The notes under the pieces are model-generated. The model did no database searches. It saw only the letters and a program-made list of their open reading frames with translations, and was not told where the DNA came from. Made by a program: the position numbers and the translations under genes. From contig NZ_CAUWHO010000061.1 in assembly GCF_963558545.1 (NCBI RefSeq), positions 1 to 10,332 of the forward strand: a DNA stretch of 10,332 nt. Direction: 5' to 3'. The stretch comes from Tyzzerella sp963558545. GTDB lineage: Bacteria; Bacillota; Clostridia; Lachnospirales; CAG-274. This document shows, one piece after another, positions 6,843-10,332 of the stretch (position 1 is the stretch's first letter; every line of letters starts with the position of its first letter).

Positions 6843-7345
6843 TTATTTTTTCTTTTCTTCAATTTTTTCTAAATATAATTGGTATATACTATCATAATCT
6901 TTATCTAGTTTTTCTATTTGTTCTTGTGTAAAAGCTACCCAAGTTAATCTATCAAGCTTTTGTTTTAATACCAATTTAAATATATTTTCTCTTAAATCTG
7001 TTTCATATTTCTCAAGCTCCATAAAATAAAATTTATTTTTTCTTACTATTTCATCTTTGTGGATTATTTCTAATTCTATATTTCTATAGTAATTAAATAT
7101 ATCCTTTATTTGTTCTGTTGTCCAATTTAATAAATTTTCTTCTCTTTCATAATCTTTTTCAAATTCTATTTCTGTAAGACTTCCTATTATTTCTATTGTA
7201 TTTCCTTTGTATTTCCTTTTGTTGTTTTATTTTTACCATTTATTTTAGGCATACTAACATTATATTTTATTTCCTTTATGTAAGTATTTAATATTTTTAA
7301 TTCTTTGTTATTACCGTCATATTTAAAAGTAACTTTACAATCCAC
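6843..7345 (-). pseudogene. Decayed paralogue of the 198-residue cluster protein, split by an 11-bp duplication
   Basis: A good ribosome site (GGAG, 8 nt) precedes a GTG start at 7345. The frame reads MDCKVTFKYDGNNKELKI and continues to about residue 44, then hits TAG at 7195-7193. A perfect 11-bp tandem duplication (TGTATTTCCTT twice, 7197-7218) causes the shift. Removing one copy restores a frame of about 163 residues that ends at TAA 6845-6843. The restored product contains TIEIIGSLTEIEFEKDY, FNYYRNIELEIIHKDE, FKLVLKQK and LDKDYDSIYQLYLEKIEE. These match in order the YRNI, LILTLRQR and LDDKYTQAYQSYILSKI segments of the protein at 1214-1810, so the two are paralogues. The function is unknown. 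From memory, relatives next to VgrG/DUF4280 genes are sometimes labelled 'membrane-associated protease 1', a name I would not trust. The gene starts 19 nt after the VgrG-like gene and belonged to its operon. Confidence 0.75.
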
Positions 7346-7364
7346 TTATATCACTCCACTATTT

Positions 7365-8801
7365 TTAGTTTATTCTAACTTCTGGTCCTCTTATATCAAC
7401 CATAGAATTTACTTTTATTTCACTTCTTTTACAATTCATATCTATTTCTTCTCCTGCTATTATCTCTACTTTCTCTTCTGCTTCTATTTTTATTTCTTTT
7501 TCACTTTTTAAAGAAATTGGTTCTGTACTTATTATCTCAACTCCTGTATTTTGGTTCATTTTTATATATATTACTCTATCTTCTCCTGTTTCTTTATCTT
7601 TTCCATTTATACAGGTTATTAGTATCTCATCTGGTGCGAATTTTATTTCTTTTCCATCTATTGTTCTAAAATACTTTATACTTGGTTCATTTACTTTATC
7701 TGTCCCTTTATCCCCTATTCTTAATGAACTTGTTCCAACTCCTTCACTTTCTTCTTTTGTTGGAAAATATATATATACTGTATCATCTATTTCTGGCATA
7801 CAGTACCAACCACTATTACCTTCTGCCGTATACATTGTTGAATATAAAAATTCCCAAGCTGTATTTTCTTCTTGATTTTCATCTATTTCTAAATGTACTT
7901 TTATTCTATCTTGTATTGGTTTTAATACTTTTCCTTTTATTGAAAGCCCTATTATTTTATCATTATAAAATCTATTTCTTGTTAGTCCTTTTTTTGTACA
8001 TATTTCATATTCAAATTTTAATATACCATCTTTTAAAAAGGCTCTTTTTTTACTTATAAATAAATCAAAGTCTTGATATTTAATTTTACTATAAACATCT
8101 ATATTTTCTATTGTTTCAATTTTAAATCTTATGCTATCTAATTCTAATAAACTTTCATTATAATTTTCTTTTGATATAAGGTAGTTTTTTACATCTTTTT
8201 CTAATGTATATTTATATTCTTCTATATTACCCATATCTTTTCCATTTTTTATTCCAAATATTATATTTGCTCCATCATCTGCTCCTAATAGCATTAATCC
8301 TACATTAAATCTTGATGCTAATCTTTTTATAAATTCCCAATCTGTTTCTTTGTACTGCAAAATAAATTTTTCTATTTTTTTACCTTCTGTTGCAAAATCT
8401 AATATTTGACTTGGTGCATATTCACTTGCTATTTTATCCATTATATTTTTATATGTCATATTTTTATCTTGAAAAGAACGACTTTTCCTTTTTATGTCTA
8501 ATTTAAATGAATTTGATACACATTTTAATGTTAAATAATATACACTCCCTATATGTCTTATTTCTGATTTTTGTATTATTCCATTAAATATTGTTATTGG
8601 TATATCTTTTTCTATTCTAACTTGTATTGGACTAAAAGCTGTTATATGTTTTACAAAAAATTCTTCATCTCCTTCTTTTAATATACCCATTATATTACAA
8701 TAGCAATGTTCATTTATTTCATATTTCATTTCAAAATCTATTAGCTCTTGTAAATTCATAATATTTGTTTTTAAATCTAAATATGTTATTGCATCTAACA
8801 T
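7365..8801 (-). CDS. VgrG-like spike protein (phage late control D / gp5-type)
   Basis: This 478-residue protein has the layout of a VgrG/gp27-gp5 spike. The N-terminal late-control-D-like domain includes the hallmark QYKETDWEFIKRLAS (149-163). An OB-fold follows at about 285-365, with the family signature SGWYCMPEIDDTVYIYFP (330-347). The C-terminal part is rich in alternating beta strands (420-478: EISTEPISLKS-like, then IKIEAEEKVEIIAGEEID), which matches a beta-prism or helix needle. There is no C-terminal effector extension. The ATG follows GAGGGG at a good distance and lies 10 nt after the DUF4280 gene. It should trimerise as the central spike that punctures the target membrane and carries the PAAR-like tip. 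It is short compared with proteobacterial VgrG proteins (often 600 or more residues) but fits the low-GC type. The reading frame is intact, in contrast to the decayed genes just downstream. Confidence 0.9.
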   Translation of the reverse strand: MLDAITYLDLKTNIMNLQELIDFEMKYEINEHCYCNIMGILKEGDEEFFVKHITAFSPIQVRIEKDIPITIFNGIIQKSEIRHIGSVYYLTLKCVSNSFKLDIKRKSRSFQDKNMTYKNIMDKIASEYAPSQILDFATEGKKIEKFILQYKETDWEFIKRLASRFNVGLMLLGADDGANIIFGIKNGKDMGNIEEYKYTLEKDVKNYLISKENYNESLLELDSIRFKIETIENIDVYSKIKYQDFDLFISKKRAFLKDGILKFEYEICTKKGLTRNRFYNDKIIGLSIKGKVLKPIQDRIKVHLEIDENQEENTAWEFLYSTMYTAEGNSGWYCMPEIDDTVYIYFPTKEESEGVGTSSLRIGDKGTDKVNEPSIKYFRTIDGKEIKFAPDEILITCINGKDKETGEDRVIYIKMNQNTGVEIISTEPISLKSEKEIKIEAEEKVEIIAGEEIDMNCKRSEIKVNSMVDIRGPEVRIN

Positions 8802-8811
8802 TGTATCCCCT

Positions 8812-9147
8812 CTATTCTTTTATTTGTCCTGATTTTTCTATTTTTATTATTCCACCATTTAAACAAGGTAATATACATTTATCCAGTATAGCTAATTCTC
8901 CTTGTATTTTATGTTTTTTATCTGCTAATTGCCATTTTAATACTATTGCTGGAGTACAAGGTGGTGGTGGAAAACTTCTTGTACAACTACAAAAATTTGT
9001 TATGTTAACTCCAACAACATTATCTGATACTACTGCTTGTCCTTCTCCATTTATTCTTGCATTTTTCTCCTTTGGTATTATTAGTTTAGATTTACAAGTT
9101 CCTAATGTACAATATATTGTTGCTCCATCTCTTATATTTTTTTCCAT
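8812..9147 (-). CDS. DUF4280 family PAAR-like spike-tip protein
   Basis: This 111-residue protein fits the DUF4280 (PAAR-like) pattern. It has an N-terminal DGATIYCTLGTC, a VVSDNVVGVNITNFCSC segment, a PPPPCTPAIVLKW core and a C-terminal CLNGGIIKIEKSGQ. The seven cysteines (13, 18, 53, 55, 64, 91, 95) are typical of the family. Length is normal for a stand-alone member. PAAR and PAAR-like proteins form the sharp cone at the tip of VgrG trimers and can carry effectors. The gene ends 10 nt before the VgrG-like gene, so the two are almost certainly co-translated partners. The ribosome site is modest (AAGAAG about 8 nt upstream). No effector extension is fused at either end. The family call is firm; the tip role follows from family knowledge and gene order. 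Confidence 0.88.
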   Translation of the reverse strand: MEKNIRDGATIYCTLGTCKSKLIIPKEKNARINGEGQAVVSDNVVGVNITNFCSCTRSFPPPPCTPAIVLKWQLADKKHKIQGELAILDKCILPCLNGGIIKIEKSGQIKE

Positions 9148-9185
9148 TTTAGTTCTTCTTTCTTTAATTTTTATTTTAAGTTAAG

Positions 9186-10298
9186 TTATCTCTTTATTTT
9201 TATTTGTTTTTTCTGTTCTTCTGTTAATTTAATTAATTCTAGTTGTTTTTTTGTAAATTTACAATTAGTGAGTTTGCAAGAATCAAATATTGTATTGTTT
9301 AATATTGATTCTGTAAAATCTATATTTTCTAATATACTTCCTGTAAAATCTACATTAGTTAAATTTGTATTTTTAAAATTTGCCTCCAAAAACCCTATAT
9401 CTAAAAGGCTATTATTTTTACCTTTATAAATATATATTGATGTTAAATTGTTTCCCGACAAATTAGCATTTTCAAAATTCACTTCACTTAAAAAACTTGA
9501 TTTAAAAGATGTATTTATAATTTCGCAATTTTTAAATTTTGCTCCTGTGAGCATTTTATACTCTAAATTAACATCTATTATCCTACTATTCCTAAAGTCA
9601 GTCCCCCTTAAATCATAAACATTAAAATCAATATTAATTATTTCCAAGTTCATTAAATCTCTATTTATATACTTTTCTGATTTATTTATTTCCTTTTTTA
9701 TTTTTATTATATTTTTTTCTTTTTTTCCTATGTATACAATATCAAATTCATCATAAAACTTTCCTGTATGAATATTAATTTCATTATATTTATTTAAGTT
9801 TATAAATTCTTTCGTCTCTGTTAATTCTACTATACTATTTCTCATCAAACTAACTACATAATAATGAAATTTATCAATAATCATTATCATTAAATTATTT
9901 ACATCTGTATCATTTATTTTAAATATATAGCCTTTTCTTTCCTTTAAAAGTTTTAACCACATTTCTTCAAAATATTTATAAATAAATGTTACATCATATT
10001 CTAAAATCTTTATATCTTTTTGTATACCTAAATACCAATTACTATCATAAACATATATATTATATTTATATTTATGATTTAATATATTTGTTAACATTAA
10101 GTTATATGAGATATAGGCAATTTCTAAATTTGGAAATTCTTCTTTTACAATATTACAAAATTCTTTAAAATTTTCAATAAACTCTAATTTATATTTTTCA
10201 AAATTATTTTGAAAATCATACTCTAATTTATTTAATATTTCATTTAATGTTGGTTCAAAATAAGTTTCTATAAAATGCTCTGGCATATTTTCTATCAT
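9186..10298 (-). CDS. Pentapeptide-repeat protein of a contractile injection spike cluster
   Basis: This 370-residue protein has two parts. Residues 1-205 form a charged, mostly helical-looking region rich in Tyr, Phe and Lys that I cannot assign to a named domain. Residues about 213-350 are pentapeptide repeats of the A(D/N)LxN type, for example LRGTDFRNS, FENANLSGNNL, FKNTNLTNVDF and FTGSILENIDF, which should fold into a right-handed quadrilateral beta-helix. There is no signal peptide or membrane segment. The ATG follows a strong AGGAGG site. The next genes downstream are a DUF4280 PAAR-like protein (38 nt away) and a VgrG-like spike, so this is probably the first of three co-transcribed genes here. 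From memory, similar two-part pentapeptide proteins sit beside DUF4280 genes in clostridia and fusobacteria. A role as adaptor, chaperone or spike-loaded cargo is inference; the repeats themselves are clear. Confidence 0.85.
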   Translation of the reverse strand: MIENMPEHFIETYFEPTLNEILNKLEYDFQNNFEKYKLEFIENFKEFCNIVKEEFPNLEIAYISYNLMLTNILNHKYKYNIYVYDSNWYLGIQKDIKILEYDVTFIYKYFEEMWLKLLKERKGYIFKINDTDVNNLMIMIIDKFHYYVVSLMRNSIVELTETKEFINLNKYNEINIHTGKFYDEFDIVYIGKKEKNIIKIKKEINKSEKYINRDLMNLEIINIDFNVYDLRGTDFRNSRIIDVNLEYKMLTGAKFKNCEIINTSFKSSFLSEVNFENANLSGNNLTSIYIYKGKNNSLLDIGFLEANFKNTNLTNVDFTGSILENIDFTESILNNTIFDSCKLTNCKFTKKQLELIKLTEEQKKQIKIKR

Positions 10299-10332
10299 AA
10301 AATTCCTCCTAAATTATTAAATTTTACTTCTT

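Noticed and set aside
5129..7218. Changed genetic code or programmed recoding to explain the stops
   Set aside because: Both TAA and TAG and several frameshifts in both directions are involved, together with an 11-bp duplication. The neighbouring genes end normally at TAA. Decay is simpler.
7682..8059. Plus-strand open frame of 125 codons rich in Leu, Tyr and Phe
   Set aside because: It lies inside the VgrG-like gene and its composition is what the reverse complement of AT-rich coding sequence gives. There is no ribosome site. The same applies to the other plus-strand frames, such as 1709-2269, 3077-3418 and 8765-9184.
7365..9147. Ordinary prophage tail genes
   Set aside because: The VgrG-like protein alone could suggest a phage, but the DUF4280 tip, pentapeptide protein, FHA and PP2C genes are not prophage tail genes, and no tape measure, fibre, holin or integrase is seen.
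1..10332. Insertion sequence, CRISPR array, tRNA or rRNA
   Set aside because: No transposase, regular spaced repeats, cloverleaf or ribosomal RNA segment was found on either strand. The decay is not caused by a visible insertion.

Overview
This is a very AT-rich window in which every convincing gene lies on the minus strand. Transcription therefore runs from high to low coordinates. Purine-rich Shine-Dalgarno sites, Lys/Asn/Ile-rich proteins and heavy use of AT-rich codons suggest a low-GC Fusobacterium-like or Clostridium-like bacterium; the sequence alone does not decide between them. The content is an accessory island of a contractile-injection-type (type VI-like, VgrG/PAAR-tipped) apparatus. 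No sheath, tube, baseplate or ATPase gene is visible here.

Layout in order of transcription. (1) 10298-7365 is an intact spike module: a pentapeptide-repeat protein, a DUF4280 PAAR-like tip protein and a VgrG-like spike. (2) 7345-5771 holds two decayed genes. The first is a paralogue of the 198-residue protein further downstream, broken by a perfect 11-bp tandem duplication. The second is a large reading frame with several frameshifts and nonsense codons; it still shows an N-C-Y-D-C motif and a Y-D-A-C motif. A strong hairpin terminator (5733-5762) closes this part. (3) 5693-4596 is a damaged signalling cassette: a J-domain-like gene with HPD changed to HTG and a frameshifted tail, a remnant joining a membrane segment to the end of an FHA-like domain, and a zinc-ribbon/FHA gene split by an in-frame TAA. 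(4) 4586-1867 has two PP2C-family membrane proteins. One has intact metal-binding motifs. The other looks like a pseudophosphatase with a transmembrane helix and about five TPR-like repeats. (5) 1810-30 has the 198-residue paralogue and a GH19-like (chitinase/lysozyme fold) hydrolase with a large unrecognised N-terminal domain, a good candidate for delivered cargo.

Inferred logic: the pentapeptide, PAAR-like and VgrG proteins would form or load the tip. The FHA and PP2C proteins resemble the phosphothreonine control circuit known from type VI systems (Fha/PppA). The GH19 protein and the decayed gene would be cargo. The lesions cluster between about 7.2 and 5.0 kb and the genes on both sides stay open. 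This suggests partial loss of a control/cargo segment while spike and hydrolase genes are kept, although base-calling errors at the A/T runs must be excluded for some of the lesions.
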